Part shown: in pieces, positions 17,366 to 25,536 of the stretch
Numbering within the stretch: position 1 is the first letter of the stretch
Layout of the letters: each line of letters begins with the position of its first letter
IMG/VR virus record: IMGVR_UViG_3300022074_000053
Location: 1-54,361 of that record
Strand: one strand, 5' to 3'
Length of the DNA: 54,361 bases
Origin: a virus
Made by a program: the position numbers and the translations under genes
Notes under the pieces: generated by a model
Told to the model about the DNA's origin: nothing
Database searches by the model: none
Seen by the model: the letters and a program-made list of their open reading frames with translations, nothing else

Positions 17366-18117
17366 TCTATCCCTCTCTTATATCCATGACACGAAACAAA
17401 ATCAAAGTCATCTTTAAATTCATCTAAATGAGATTTGACTGGAATGAATGAAATATCCTCCCACACTAATTGCCTTTGCTGACACATATCTGGATAATTC
17501 AAAATCATATAATTAGCGTAAATATCCCATTCACTCATACAAGATCCTTCAGTATAATCAAGGATACTTATAATAATTTCAAATAAAGATTCGCATTCAA
17601 ATCTATTTTCAATAGTGGTATGCATCTCTGCCATCTTCTCCTTATTAAAGATCATGTGATGAGAAATAGCAGAGAAACCTATTGTTTTTTCAATTCCAAA
17701 AAGTTTCTTGATTGGTTCGAGATAAGGTTTATGATATTCTTCTGCTCTACAGAAGAAGAACTTATCAGAATCAAATGGTATATCTCTCAAAAATATTGTA
17801 TCGGAATCAACAAGGACATAAGAATCAGAAAGTTCTGGAATAACCTTGAAAGCATATAACTTCAGAAACTGCTGATATACCCATTTTGTTCTATACAAAA
17901 AATGTGGAGCATGAGAAGAGAACTTCTGAGCAATTTTTTCTTTATCAATATACTTGAAGTATCTTTCTTCTGGTACATGAATTGTTCCTTCTATTCGAGG
18001 ATCTTCCATCGAAACAATAAAAATTCTGCCCGCAGAAGAAATATTTCCTATTCCTTTAACACACAATTTAAGTGATGGGAAATCTTTAGGGTGACAAGGT
18101 ATTACAAAATCAATCAT
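17362..18117 (-). CDS. putative glycosyltransferase (DUF6492-like)
   Basis: A 251-residue protein starting MIDFVIPCHPKDFPSLKLCV, a nucleotide-sugar-binding style beginning, with DSYVLVDSDTIFLRDIPFD near 105-120 (DxD) and GFSAISHHMIFNKEKMAEMH. This pattern fits the DUF6492 group of predicted transferases, as I recall. The ATG at 18117 overlaps the fucosyltransferase stop; an upstream in-frame start is inside that gene. Confidence 0.7.
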   Translation of the reverse strand: MIDFVIPCHPKDFPSLKLCVKGIGNISSAGRIFIVSMEDPRIEGTIHVPEERYFKYIDKEKIAQKFSSHAPHFLYRTKWVYQQFLKLYAFKVIPELSDSYVLVDSDTIFLRDIPFDSDKFFFCRAEEYHKPYLEPIKKLFGIEKTIGFSAISHHMIFNKEKMAEMHTTIENRFECESLFEIIISILDYTEGSCMSEWDIYANYMILNYPDMCQQRQLVWEDISFIPVKSHLDEFKDDFDFVSCHGYKRGIE

Positions 18118-18914
18118 CAAATAACCTCCCAACCATCAAGATAAAGGTCTTTTGTATCCTTACCTAAACTTTCATGAAACCAATATGAAGGTGCTACAGT
18201 TTTTTTGCTTTTCGCCAACCAAGATCCCCACCATGAAAATGAAGAATTTCCAATCACATGATAATCACATAGAGATTGAAGACACAAATCAACTGCTGTA
18301 TTATTACCTTCAGCAAAAATAAATCTATCTCCCCGAAATATCTCCTGCTCTTTACACCAATCTATTCCATCAGAAAAAACAAGAACAGGGATGTCATCTG
18401 GCATACGAGACAATCCTTCTTTGTAATAATCAGTCGTTTGTTTGATGTGATGGTAGTATTCAAGATAATCACCTCTTCGGATATGTACAGCAATAACTTC
18501 AGTATCACCAAAATTTTGTTTGAATGATTCTTCAGTAGGAATACAAATCTCATCTACAAAAGTAAATGCGGATCTTATTTCTTTTTCAATATGTTTGAAA
18601 TATTTTTCTGTTTGAAAGTATCCATAAAGAGAAATATTATCAGGACAATTATCCCACAAATTTTGATCTAATTCAAAACCTGCCTCCATAACCTTAGGAA
18701 AATTAGTAACATACTTAGGAGCATCAGGAATATTGAAACACTCAAACATAGTGATGTCTGAATTTACACAGTTAATATCTCTAGTTGCTACAACAGATCT
18801 TGGAGGTAAACAATACTCATAATCATGCTTCGCAGCAAGACCACGAAGTGATGTATATTGGAACATTTGATTTCCAAGTCTACCAAGATTTCCTAAGTCA
18901 TCATTTGCGAGCAT
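18117..18914 (-). CDS. alpha-1,2-fucosyltransferase (GT11)
   Basis: A 265-residue GT11 enzyme. GRLGNQMFQYTSLRGLAAKH at the N terminus, the donor-binding VIAVHIRRGDYLEYY (HxRRxD at about 144-149) and YHVIGNSSFSWWGSWLAK near the C terminus are diagnostic. It transfers fucose from GDP-fucose to galactose in alpha-1,2 linkage. Its donor would be made by the next two upstream genes, gmd and fcl. The product could be the acceptor of the GT6 enzyme. The start overlaps the fcl end by 14 bases. Confidence 0.9.
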   Translation of the reverse strand: MLANDDLGNLGRLGNQMFQYTSLRGLAAKHDYEYCLPPRSVVATRDINCVNSDITMFECFNIPDAPKYVTNFPKVMEAGFELDQNLWDNCPDNISLYGYFQTEKYFKHIEKEIRSAFTFVDEICIPTEESFKQNFGDTEVIAVHIRRGDYLEYYHHIKQTTDYYKEGLSRMPDDIPVLVFSDGIDWCKEQEIFRGDRFIFAEGNNTAVDLCLQSLCDYHVIGNSSFSWWGSWLAKSKKTVAPSYWFHESLGKDTKDLYLDGWEVI

Positions 18915-19827
18915 AATCTTTATACCATTCGTAAGTTGATTTGATACCTTCTTTCAAATTAATCTGAGGTTCCCACCCAAGTGCTTTAATTTTATCGACA
19001 TTCAATACTTTACGTGGAGTTCCATTTGGTTTACTAGTATCCCAATTAATGATTCCATTATATTCAACAGTATCTGAAACTAATTCAGACAAATCTTTAA
19101 TTGATACATCTTCACCAGTTCCAACATTAATTGGTTCAGGACTATTATAATCCTTCATACAAGTGAAACAAGCATCAGCAAGATCATCAACATGAAGAAA
19201 CTCTCTTTTAGCGGATCCATTTCCCCATAGTGTAACAGGTTTACCTCTTTTACCGTCATCAAACTTACGAATCATTGCTGGGAGAACATGAGATGTCTCA
19301 AGATCAAAGTTATCTTTGGGACCATATAGATTAGTAGGCATCAAAGAAATACAGTTAAATCCATACTGCTTTCTATATGCTTGACACATTTTAATGCCAG
19401 CAATCTTAGCGATAGCATAAGCATCATTGGTTGGTTCAAGAGGACCTGTCATTAAATATTCTTCTTTAATTGGTTGTTCACAGATCTTTGGATAGATACA
19501 TGAAGATCCCAAAAATAATAGTTTCTTAACTCCAAACTTACGAGCAGCGTTAATTATATTTGATTGAATCATCAAATTGTCGTAAATGAAGTGTGCCGGA
19601 TAATCCTTATTAGCACCAATTCCACCTACTTTAGCAGCAGCGAGATAAACATATTGTGGTTGATTTACTTGAAAAAATCGACCAACATCATCTTGTCTAC
19701 GAAGATCCCAATAAGAAGAAGGACTAGAAAAAATGTTCGTATATCCTTTTCTGTGAAGCATACGAACAATTGCTGATCCCACAAGACCTGTGTTCCCAGC
19801 AACATAAACTCGACTCTCACTGTCCAT
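18901..19827 (-). CDS. fcl: GDP-L-fucose synthase
   Basis: A 308-residue SDR enzyme (3,5-epimerase and 4-reductase) that makes GDP-L-fucose from the Gmd product with [25 protein letters not shown] binds the cofactor, [17 protein letters not shown] holds Ser and Cys, [20 protein letters not shown] holds Tyr-x-x-x-Lys, and [12 protein letters not shown] is typical. The upstream in-frame codon at 19845 is TTG inside gmd, so ATG 19827 is chosen; it overlaps gmd by 11 bases. Confidence 0.95.
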   Translation of the reverse strand: MDSESRVYVAGNTGLVGSAIVRMLHRKGYTNIFSSPSSYWDLRRQDDVGRFFQVNQPQYVYLAAAKVGGIGANKDYPAHFIYDNLMIQSNIINAARKFGVKKLLFLGSSCIYPKICEQPIKEEYLMTGPLEPTNDAYAIAKIAGIKMCQAYRKQYGFNCISLMPTNLYGPKDNFDLETSHVLPAMIRKFDDGKRGKPVTLWGNGSAKREFLHVDDLADACFTCMKDYNSPEPINVGTGEDVSIKDLSELVSDTVEYNGIINWDTSKPNGTPRKVLNVDKIKALGWEPQINLKEGIKSTYEWYKDYARK

Positions 19828-20818
19828 AAAGCACCATGTCCTCAATTAATTCTGTAAAAGAAGTTTCGGGTTCCCAACCCAGTTTTTCCTTTGCCTTAGT
19901 GGCATCACCCAGAAGAGATTGGACTTCAGCGGGTCGGAAATATTTATGGTCTACTTTGATAACAGGTCTCTTAGTGTTCCAATCATATCCAACTTCGTTC
20001 AGACCCTCACCCATCCATTCAATCTTCATGCCAAAGTATGGTGCTGCAGCATCAACAAAATCACGAACAGAATATTGTTCTCCCGTAGCAATTACATAAT
20101 CATCAGGTTCATCTTGTTGAAGCATCAACCACATTGCTTTCACAAAGTCTTTTGCATGTCCCCAATCCCTTCGTGCATCAAGGTTTCCGAGAGATAATAC
20201 GTTTTGTTCCCCAGTTGAAATACGGGACAATCCTCTGGTAATTTTGCGGGTAACAAACGTTTCTCCTCTTCGGGGACTTTCATGATTGAAAAGTATTCCA
20301 GAACTTGCATGTAATCCATAAGACTCTCTGTAATTTTTCACAATCCAATATCCATACAGTTTTGCTACACCATATGGAGAACGTGGATAAAATGGTGTTG
20401 TTTCACTTTGTGGAACTTCTTGAACAAGTCCATAAAGTTCACTGGTAGATGCTTGATAGATTCTTACACCTTTCTCCATTCCCAAAAGGCGAACTGCCTC
20501 AAGGATACGAAGAGTGCCAAGACCATCAACGTTACCAGTATATTCCGGCATCTCAAAAGAAACTTTTACATGACTCTGAGCACCAAGATTATAGATTTCA
20601 TCAGGTTCAATCTTTTTGATAACTCCAATAATATTGGTAGCATCAGTCAAATCACCATAATGAAGATGAATGTGATCATAAATGTGATCAATTCTATAAG
20701 TGTTGATAAGTGAACAGCGACGAACAATACCATGAACTTCATATCCTTTTTCAAGGAGAAGTTCTGCTAGGTATGATCCATCCTGTCCAGTAATTCCAGT
20801 AATTAGAGCAACTTTCAT
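19817..20818 (-). CDS. gmd: GDP-mannose 4,6-dehydratase
   Basis: A 333-residue SDR dehydratase making GDP-4-keto-6-deoxymannose from GDP-mannose. [58 protein letters not shown] and [20 protein letters not shown] (catalytic Tyr-x-x-x-Lys) and [18 protein letters not shown] match the family closely. It is the first gene of the polysaccharide operon, preceded by a TATAAT promoter and terminator, so its expression starts the whole locus. Confidence 0.97.
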   Translation of the reverse strand: MKVALITGITGQDGSYLAELLLEKGYEVHGIVRRCSLINTYRIDHIYDHIHLHYGDLTDATNIIGVIKKIEPDEIYNLGAQSHVKVSFEMPEYTGNVDGLGTLRILEAVRLLGMEKGVRIYQASTSELYGLVQEVPQSETTPFYPRSPYGVAKLYGYWIVKNYRESYGLHASSGILFNHESPRRGETFVTRKITRGLSRISTGEQNVLSLGNLDARRDWGHAKDFVKAMWLMLQQDEPDDYVIATGEQYSVRDFVDAAAPYFGMKIEWMGEGLNEVGYDWNTKRPVIKVDHKYFRPAEVQSLLGDATKAKEKLGWEPETSFTELIEDMVLYGQ

Positions 20819-20833
20819 ATTATAGTCGTTTTA

Positions 20834-20863
20834 ACTATTATACTAAAAAAGGACGGTTTAAGC
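20834..20863 (-). promoter_or_regulatory. putative promoter of the sugar operon
   Basis: TATAAT on the minus strand about 15 bases before the gmd ATG, with TTGCTT 17 bases upstream in the loop of the terminator hairpin. The -35 is weak (TTG only). A second TATAAT directly abuts the ATG and is probably not used. Confidence 0.45.
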
Positions 20864-20874
20864 AACCGTCCTTT
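20845..20874 (-). terminator. intrinsic terminator
   Basis: Minus-strand GGACGGTT, loop GCTTA, AACCGTCC and a T run, with A-T pairs extending the stem. It ends the transcript carrying the two small genes at 21055-21545 before gmd begins. Confidence 0.9.
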
Positions 20875-20942
20875 TAGGTCTTTCATGCACGCCACTTGTT
20901 CTTTTACAGGAAACAAGAAACCTGGCGGGATAATCCCATCCG

Positions 20943-21019
20943 CACCACCTTATTTTAGGAATAAGGAAACCAAAGAGGGTCTAATGACTCCACCACCTTA
21001 TTTTAGGAATAAGGAAACC
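20943..21019 (-). repeat. two direct copies of a 29 bp palindromic repeat
   Basis: Copies at 20943-20971 and 20991-21019 are identical over 29 bp and spaced 48 bp apart. Each contains the inverted repeat CCTTATT-TTAGG-AATAAGG, so the transcript forms two tandem hairpins just after the gene ending at 21055. The bases after each copy are also similar (GAGGGTC then a TNATTGAC- or TAATGAC-like sequence). Flanking the repeats, GGAAAC and CCTGGCGGG or CAGGTTTC fragments hint at further decayed units. Confidence 0.8.
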
Positions 21020-21054
21020 CGAGGGTCAATTGACCATCCCGACCAGGGCAGGTT

Positions 21055-21330
21055 TCAGGTCACTCCGCGACCGCGAGCAGTAACTACATCACCAGTTACA
21101 TAGCATGGAACACCATCAGGGTCTAACCAACAGGTGTAATCATGATCTTCCATGGCAGTCATTAACTGCATTTCATTATCACAGAGATACATGTCTCTGT
21201 AACGTCCGGTGTAAGAATCTACTTTTTGAATACGGCAATCTGGTTTTCCATTGATTTCCAGAATACCAACTTGTACATAACGATAAGGAAACCGTTCAAG
21301 AAGAACGGTTGGTTTTTTCATTACTTTCAT
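21055..21330 (-). CDS. conserved small protein, unknown
   Basis: A 91-residue protein MKVMKKPTVLLERFPYRYVQ, mixed alpha/beta, with LDPDGVPCYVTGDVVTARGR near the end. It is translationally coupled to the upstream gene (ATGA). I recall similar small proteins in cyanophages but no function. It is followed by tandem hairpin repeats. Confidence 0.7.
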   Translation of the reverse strand: MKVMKKPTVLLERFPYRYVQVGILEINGKPDCRIQKVDSYTGRYRDMYLCDNEMQLMTAMEDHDYTCWLDPDGVPCYVTGDVVTARGRGVT

Positions 21331-21545
21331 TGACTAACCTCAACAGTTTCAAGATCGCTGTAGATATGCTCCATCAGCATTTCATAATCATCTAGAAGAT
21401 CTCCTGAAAATACCACTCCCACTTTTTCGTAGTAGCGGCGTACCTTTTTGAAAAGTTTCGGATTCTTTACATCAAGGAAAATTTCTCCAGCGGCAGCAGC
21501 ACGGAGAGTGCTGATGTCTTTTTTGAATTTTTCAGTCAGTGCCAT
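21327..21545 (-). CDS. conserved small protein, unknown
   Basis: A 72-residue, mostly helical soluble protein MALTEKFKKDISTLRAAAAG with GEIFLDVKNPKLFKKVRRYY and an acidic C terminus (LLDDYEMLMEHIY). A strong sigma-70 promoter stands 23 bases upstream, so it is probably expressed early. Function unknown. Confidence 0.75.
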   Translation of the reverse strand: MALTEKFKKDISTLRAAAAGEIFLDVKNPKLFKKVRRYYEKVGVVFSGDLLDDYEMLMEHIYSDLETVEVSQ

Positions 21546-21567
21546 TGTTGTGTTTGGTTGCCCTTAT

Positions 21568-21596
21568 ATTATAAGGTTTTGAATCTATGTAGTCAA
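21568..21596 (-). promoter_or_regulatory. strong sigma-70-type promoter
   Basis: TTGACT (21591-21596), 17 bp spacer and perfect TATAAT (21568-21573) on the minus strand. The following ATAAGGGCA is the same as after the glgP -10. It drives the small genes at 21055-21545. Confidence 0.8.
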
Positions 21597-21599
21597 GGT

Positions 21600-21617
21600 G
21601 CCAGATGAAGATCTGGC
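21600..21617 (-). other. hairpin between tRNA-Pro and promoter
   Basis: GCCAGAT, loop CTTC, ATCTGGC form a perfect 7 bp stem just after the tRNA-Pro 3' end. There is no T run, so it is more likely a tRNA 3' processing or stability structure than a terminator. Confidence 0.5.
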
Positions 21618-21620
21618 AAG

Positions 21621-21694
21621 TCGGGGAGACAGGATTTGAACCTGCGACCTATGCTTCCCAAAAGCACCGCGCTACCAAACTGCGCTACACCCCG
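21621..21694 (-). tRNA. tRNA-Pro (UGG)
   Basis: A 74-base cloverleaf. Acceptor CGGGGTG/CTCCCCG with one G-T pair, D arm GCGC, anticodon loop TTTGGGA giving UGG (codon CCA), T arm GCAGG-TTCAAAT-CCTGT. CCA is not encoded. Confidence 0.93.
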
Positions 21695-21698
21695 AAGT

Positions 21699-21778
21699 GG
21701 TAGTTCCTATCGCCGCTAACCCTGAACTACCAAGGGGGTCACCGCAGTTGAGAAGGGTGGGTGGTGTTCTTCTCAACT
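21699..21778 (-). other. two hairpins upstream of tRNA-Pro
   Basis: GGTAGTTC/GAACTACC (21699-21706 with 21724-21731) and AGTTGAGAAG/CTTCTCAACT (21746-21755 with 21769-21778) are perfect stems of 8 and 10 bp lying between the preceding gene and the tRNA. They lack T runs and probably mark processing of the tRNA out of the zwf-gnd transcript. Confidence 0.5.
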
Positions 21779-21792
21779 TTCAAAGTATAGCA

Positions 21793-21954
21793 CTATTTGT
21801 GGTGTTTGGCAAATGGTTCCCAATGTTCCCATCCATATTTGTGAACTGCCCACATTCCAAGAATTGGAACAAATACCAGTGACCATCCCATAATTGCCAT
21901 AGTCCACCAGGTATTCAATACCCAAGCGGCAAAGTGTGCTGCTGAATGAATCAT
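21793..21954 (-). CDS. small Trp-rich membrane protein
   Basis: A 53-residue frame MIHSAAHFAAWVLNTWWTMA with one hydrophobic helix (MGWSLVFVPILGMWAVHKYG) and the basic ending EPFAKHHK. Its ATG overlaps the stop of the 27-codon gene upstream (GGATGA). Nothing else codes here. It is likely a single-pass membrane protein in the zwf operon with function unknown. Confidence 0.65.
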   Translation of the reverse strand: MIHSAAHFAAWVLNTWWTMAIMGWSLVFVPILGMWAVHKYGWEHWEPFAKHHK

Positions 21955-22034
21955 CCTCTATACCTCCCCGGCCATGTAAGTTGCATTCCTACCAGCAATA
22001 ATGTAATAAACACAAATATGAATAATAAAGTCAT
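21951..22034 (-). CDS. 27-residue membrane peptide
   Basis: A very short frame MTLLFIFVFITLLLVGMQLT followed by WPGRYRG. Its ATG overlaps the zwf stop and its stop overlaps the next ATG. One hydrophobic helix with a basic tail recalls the tiny subunits of photosynthetic complexes, but no family match can be claimed. GGGGAGG lies inside its end as ribosome binding site for the next gene. Confidence 0.5.
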   Translation of the reverse strand: MTLLFIFVFITLLLVGMQLTWPGRYRG

Positions 22035-23386
22035 GCTGGATAATCCCAATTTGTAATCTCATCTACTTTAGATGTAGGACCCCATGTTCCTGCTTCATAT
22101 ATGTGAGGAATTGTATTGATGAGACATTCTTCACCAGTACAAAGAAGATCATCTACAATTCTCCAGGATTCCATCACTTCATCAGAGTGGACAAAGTGTG
22201 ATTGATTTCCACTGATCGCATCATATAAAAGTTTCTCATACCCATCAATCGCTCTTTCCTGGGGATAGGCGTGTGTGAGGGTAGCGAGTTCCAAATTGTC
22301 AGAAAGACCAGGAGATTTGATATCCATACGGATGTCCAGATGAGGATTAGGTTGAAGACGCATAACGATGCGATCATTTGTTTCCCCTTCATAAAGTTTT
22401 AGCGGTGGTGATTTAAATTTAATAACAACTTCCACACATCCATAGGGCATACATTTGCCTGTCATTACGCGAAAAGGAACTCCTTCCCAACGCCAGTTAT
22501 CGACATATAAAGAACCAGCGACGAAGGTAGGAGTACTGCTGAGAGGATCAACGCCCTCTTCAGTGCGGTAAGTATTGTATTGTCCAAAGATTGTATCCTC
22601 CCCTAAACGAGTGGCAGCAAGAACTTTAACTTTTTCTCTGCGAATTTCTTTCGCATCCATTCTGCATGGCGCTTCCATAGCAATGAGAGAAAGCACCTGA
22701 AGAACATGATTTTGTAGCATGTCCCTAACAGCACCAGCAGTGTCATAGTATTGAGATCGTCCATCACAACTGATTGTTTCAGTTGCGAAGATTTGAACTT
22801 CTTCTATGTAATTACGGTTCCATAAAGGTTCCAACAAAATATTGCTAAACCTAGTAGCAAGTATGTTATTAACAGTATCTTTGCCAAGATAATGGTCAAT
22901 GCGATAAACCTGTTTTTCGCGTAAATGTCGCTCAACCACAGACTGTAAATGATGAGCAGATTGATAATCGTACCCAAAGGGTTTCTCAATAACCAAACGC
23001 GATTTTTCGGGGTCATCAAGTCTTCCTGCTTCTTTGAGATTGATGATAGCATTCTCATATCGTTCTGGAGGTACAGATAAAAAGTAAGTGTTATCATCCA
23101 GATACCCCGGCAAATGATTCAGAGTTTCTGGTAAAGATAAATCTGTGGAAACATAATCTAAATGCCATAGAAAATCTTCAGGATAATCATCAGGATTAGC
23201 AAGAGATTCTTTCCATTGATCTGGAGTTCTTTCACGTCTAGCAGATCCAGTAATAACAAAATTCTCTGGAAGTAAGTCTTTCTTCCAGAGATTATAAAGT
23301 GCAGGAATTAGTTTTTTCTTACACAGATCTCCAGTCGCACCAAAGATAACAATCCCAGAACTAGTGGGCCGTTCCATTTCCATCAT
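22031..23386 (-). CDS. zwf: glucose-6-phosphate dehydrogenase
   Basis: A 451-residue enzyme making 6-phosphogluconolactone and NADPH. IVIFGATGDLCKKKLIPALY binds NADP, RIDHYLGKDTVNNILATRFS holds the substrate-binding and catalytic residues, and EKPFGYD is present. Slightly shorter than the usual host enzyme of about 500. The longest frame begins with TTG at 23431; ATG 23386 is preferred, with 23383 or 23377 possible. It overlaps a small gene between zwf and gnd. With gnd it drives the oxidative pentose phosphate pathway during infection. Confidence 0.96.
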   Translation of the reverse strand: MMEMERPTSSGIVIFGATGDLCKKKLIPALYNLWKKDLLPENFVITGSARRERTPDQWKESLANPDDYPEDFLWHLDYVSTDLSLPETLNHLPGYLDDNTYFLSVPPERYENAIINLKEAGRLDDPEKSRLVIEKPFGYDYQSAHHLQSVVERHLREKQVYRIDHYLGKDTVNNILATRFSNILLEPLWNRNYIEEVQIFATETISCDGRSQYYDTAGAVRDMLQNHVLQVLSLIAMEAPCRMDAKEIRREKVKVLAATRLGEDTIFGQYNTYRTEEGVDPLSSTPTFVAGSLYVDNWRWEGVPFRVMTGKCMPYGCVEVVIKFKSPPLKLYEGETNDRIVMRLQPNPHLDIRMDIKSPGLSDNLELATLTHAYPQERAIDGYEKLLYDAISGNQSHFVHSDEVMESWRIVDDLLCTGEECLINTIPHIYEAGTWGPTSKVDEITNWDYPA

Positions 23387-23489
23387 ATTTGTCTGATTCG
23401 TAGTAGTTATTTTCACCTTTTCGTATCCCAAAATGTATCGTAAATATCACAAACGGGATCGCGATCCATTTAAGAACATCAGCGAACAT
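23361..23489 (-). CDS. small membrane protein nested between gnd and zwf
   Basis: A 42-residue frame starting MFADVLKWIAIPFVIFTIHF and ending YESDKYDGNGTAH. GGAGG lies 5 bases before the ATG, inside the gnd 3' end, and the frame overlaps gnd by 11 bases and the zwf start by 26. The hydrophobic helix plus acidic YESD tail resembles other cyanophage small membrane proteins. A start at 23492 is possible. Translation is likely but unproven. Confidence 0.6.
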   Translation of the reverse strand: MFADVLKWIAIPFVIFTIHFGIRKGENNYYESDKYDGNGTAH

Positions 23490-24516
23490 CATGACCTCCA
23501 AACATTGCTCTCATACCGTTCAGAACCTTGGCAGTGAAAGCACCCAAACGGCGCGACTCAAAGCGTGCCCACAACGCGCCGCTGATGACAGGAGCGGGTA
23601 CGCCAAGATCCACAGCAGCGTGAACAGTCCAACGACCCTCACCACTGTCTGATACTCCTCCATCGAACTTGCTAAGTTCTCTATCACCCCTAAAAACATC
23701 AGCGGTAAGATCGAGTAACCAAGAACCAACCACAGAACCACGACGCCATAACTCAGCCACCTCAGAACAGTCAATATCATATTGATAATCCCTCGGATTC
23801 TCCATCGGAGCAACCTCAGCATCGCCCTCTTTAACGTAAGCTGACCCAGCATTAGCTTCATGCAGGATATTAAATCCTTCTGCGTATGCTTGCATGATTC
23901 CATACTCAACTCCATTATGAACCATCTTTACAAAGTGACCTGCACCTGGTGGTCCACAATGTAACCAACCATACTCAGCAGATGTTGCGCTTGAGTAAGG
24001 GTCTGTGCGGGGTGCAGAGGCAATACCTGGTGCGAGTGCGCGAAAGATTGGAGAACAAACGGATACTGCAGTATCTGTACCACCAACCATAAGACAGTAT
24101 CCACGCTCCAGACCGTAAACACCACCACTAGTACCGCAGTCAAGATACGAGATGCCAAGTTTAGATAACCTTTCTGCCCTTCTGCGAGAGTCCTTAAAAT
24201 TACTATTGCCGTGATCAATAATAATATCTCCCTCACCACAAAACTGTAGTAACTCATTAAGTGTTTCCTCTACTAATTCTGCGGGTATAACAAGTTGAAA
24301 AATTCCTGGTGCTTTACCAACCAATCCTTCTTGATTGTGTACTACTTGAACAAGGCTTTCCAGAGAAGAGGCAATTCCACTGACATAACCTGCTTTATAC
24401 GCTTCTTGAGCTTTTTCATAGTTCCTCCTGTAACCCCAAACTTCAATGCCTTCTTTCATCATGCGACGAGACATACCCTCGCCCATGCGACCAAGACCAA
24501 TCAATCCTACTTTCAT
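23479..24516 (-). CDS. gnd: 6-phosphogluconate dehydrogenase (decarboxylating)
   Basis: A 345-residue enzyme making ribulose-5-phosphate, CO2 and NADPH. GLIGLGRMGEGMSRRMMKEG binds the cofactor, LDCGTSGGVYGLERGYCLMV and GPPGAGHFVKMVHNGVEYGI hold the substrate and catalytic Lys region. It belongs to the shorter (about 300-350 residue) form rather than the 470-residue one. It overlaps the PTOX gene by ATGA, so it is translationally coupled to it. Confidence 0.95.
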   Translation of the reverse strand: MKVGLIGLGRMGEGMSRRMMKEGIEVWGYRRNYEKAQEAYKAGYVSGIASSLESLVQVVHNQEGLVGKAPGIFQLVIPAELVEETLNELLQFCGEGDIIIDHGNSNFKDSRRRAERLSKLGISYLDCGTSGGVYGLERGYCLMVGGTDTAVSVCSPIFRALAPGIASAPRTDPYSSATSAEYGWLHCGPPGAGHFVKMVHNGVEYGIMQAYAEGFNILHEANAGSAYVKEGDAEVAPMENPRDYQYDIDCSEVAELWRRGSVVGSWLLDLTADVFRGDRELSKFDGGVSDSGEGRWTVHAAVDLGVPAPVISGALWARFESRRLGAFTAKVLNGMRAMFGGHDVR

Positions 24517-25118
24517 TTTTGTTCTACTGATGATACTAATGTTACTGAATCCAAATCACTTACATCTGGTGGAAATGGTTTGCGATCTTTTTCTCTTACA
24601 GTTAAACGATCAGGATCAATAATCCTCATCGCTTCGTATAATTCTTGTGCGTGATGCATTTCATCATTCATCACACTGCATATATCTATATCAGATCCAT
24701 CAACCTCTGACAGATACTTACCATACGTTTCCATAGCATGGATTTCTATTTCGTAGGAGAGATGGTAAGCAGCGCGAGGAGATAACCAATAATAAACCAC
24801 GTTGATCCAATAATAGATAAGTACGAGGTGTCTGGCAAGAAAGCGATCAATCCAATAAGCATTACCGCCCCTAGATTCCATGATTTCCAGATGTTCTGTT
24901 TCATTGACCGATTGCTCAAAGTGCTGTTTCATCAAATAAATATGCCACTGCCCACGCAAACCTAACGATTCACGCAAGTGAAGCACACTTAAAAAAGCAA
25001 AGTATGGTGCTCGTGCTATCTCCTCAAGAACCCAGAATCTCTGAAAGTGACGACCTTGATACAGGAAGTCTAAGATAGCAACTGTGATGTTTAATGTGAA
25101 CGTGTTAATAGATTTCAT
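24513..25118 (-). CDS. ptox: plastoquinol terminal oxidase (alternative oxidase family)
   Basis: A 201-residue membrane-bound diiron oxidase that oxidises plastoquinol and reduces oxygen to water. Ligand motifs in order: LEEIARAPY (about 31), NETEHLEIME (72-81), YEIEIHAMETY (122-132) and NDEMHHAQ (151-158), so all glutamate and histidine ligands appear present. Between them are FLARHLVLIYYW and the YHLSYE helix. It would act as an electron valve from photosystem II during infection. It is in an operon with gnd and zwf. Confidence 0.93.
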   Translation of the reverse strand: MKSINTFTLNITVAILDFLYQGRHFQRFWVLEEIARAPYFAFLSVLHLRESLGLRGQWHIYLMKQHFEQSVNETEHLEIMESRGGNAYWIDRFLARHLVLIYYWINVVYYWLSPRAAYHLSYEIEIHAMETYGKYLSEVDGSDIDICSVMNDEMHHAQELYEAMRIIDPDRLTVREKDRKPFPPDVSDLDSVTLVSSVEQK

Positions 25119-25273
25119 ATATTTTGACCTATAAAGATATCAGGTTCTTCATCATCATCATCCCATTCAGGTTCATACATGAAGCATGGTTCTTCAAACA
25201 AATGTTCCATTCTAAGTTGCTTAATTCGTTCCCTAAGTCCTTTATAGAACTCTCTCTTTTCGTCAGCGTTCAT
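25115..25273 (-). CDS. small acidic protein
   Basis: A 52-residue frame MNADEKREFYKGLRERIKQL, basic-helical at the N terminus, then WDDDDEEPDIFIGQNI. ATGA overlaps at both ends (gene 25270 and PTOX) support translation. Function unknown; it may regulate or stabilise PTOX, but that is only context. Confidence 0.7.
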   Translation of the reverse strand: MNADEKREFYKGLRERIKQLRMEHLFEEPCFMYEPEWDDDDEEPDIFIGQNI

Positions 25274-25536
25274 TTAGGAGTTTCTTGAAAGTATGATGGT
25301 AATGGACATCCTTTAAATTCATTAATCTCATTCACTGATAGAACAAACATAGTAACAAATCCAAGACAAAAAGCAAACAACATTTGTGGGAAGTTATAAT
25401 TCCCCATGTAGGCAGTAGGATCAGGTTCATCATCGTGTGGATGAATCATCCTTTCTATCTCTAAGCGCCTTTTCGATTTGTCGTCTAACTCGGTCCCTTG
25501 CTTCGGGGTTTTCGGTTTCTTTTCGGGAGTATCCAT
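25270..25536 (-). CDS. single-pass membrane protein
   Basis: Up to 88 residues: basic N-terminal KKPKTPKQGTELDDKSKRR, then IHPHDDEPDPTAYMGNYNFP and a helix MLFAFCLGFVTMFVLSVNEI. The first 107 bases overlap the upstream gene in another frame; a shorter 59-residue version from ATG 25449 would cut the overlap to 20 bases and is the likelier start. Likely anchored in the thylakoid or plasma membrane. Confidence 0.7.
   Translation of the reverse strand: MDTPEKKPKTPKQGTELDDKSKRRLEIERMIHPHDDEPDPTAYMGNYNFPQMLFAFCLGFVTMFVLSVNEINEFKGCPLPSYFQETPK

Noticed and set aside
19828-19845. fcl start at TTG 19845
   Set aside because: It lies well inside gmd, and the upstream residues are not part of the family; ATG 19827 fits better.
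20943-21019. CRISPR-like array
   Set aside because: Only two repeat copies, an unequal palindromic hairpin unit and no second spacer or cas genes.
20885-21103. Plus-strand frame with repeated PPYFRNKET
   Set aside because: The repeat comes from the 29 bp palindromic DNA repeats and the frame overlaps a better minus-strand gene; no ribosome site is visible.
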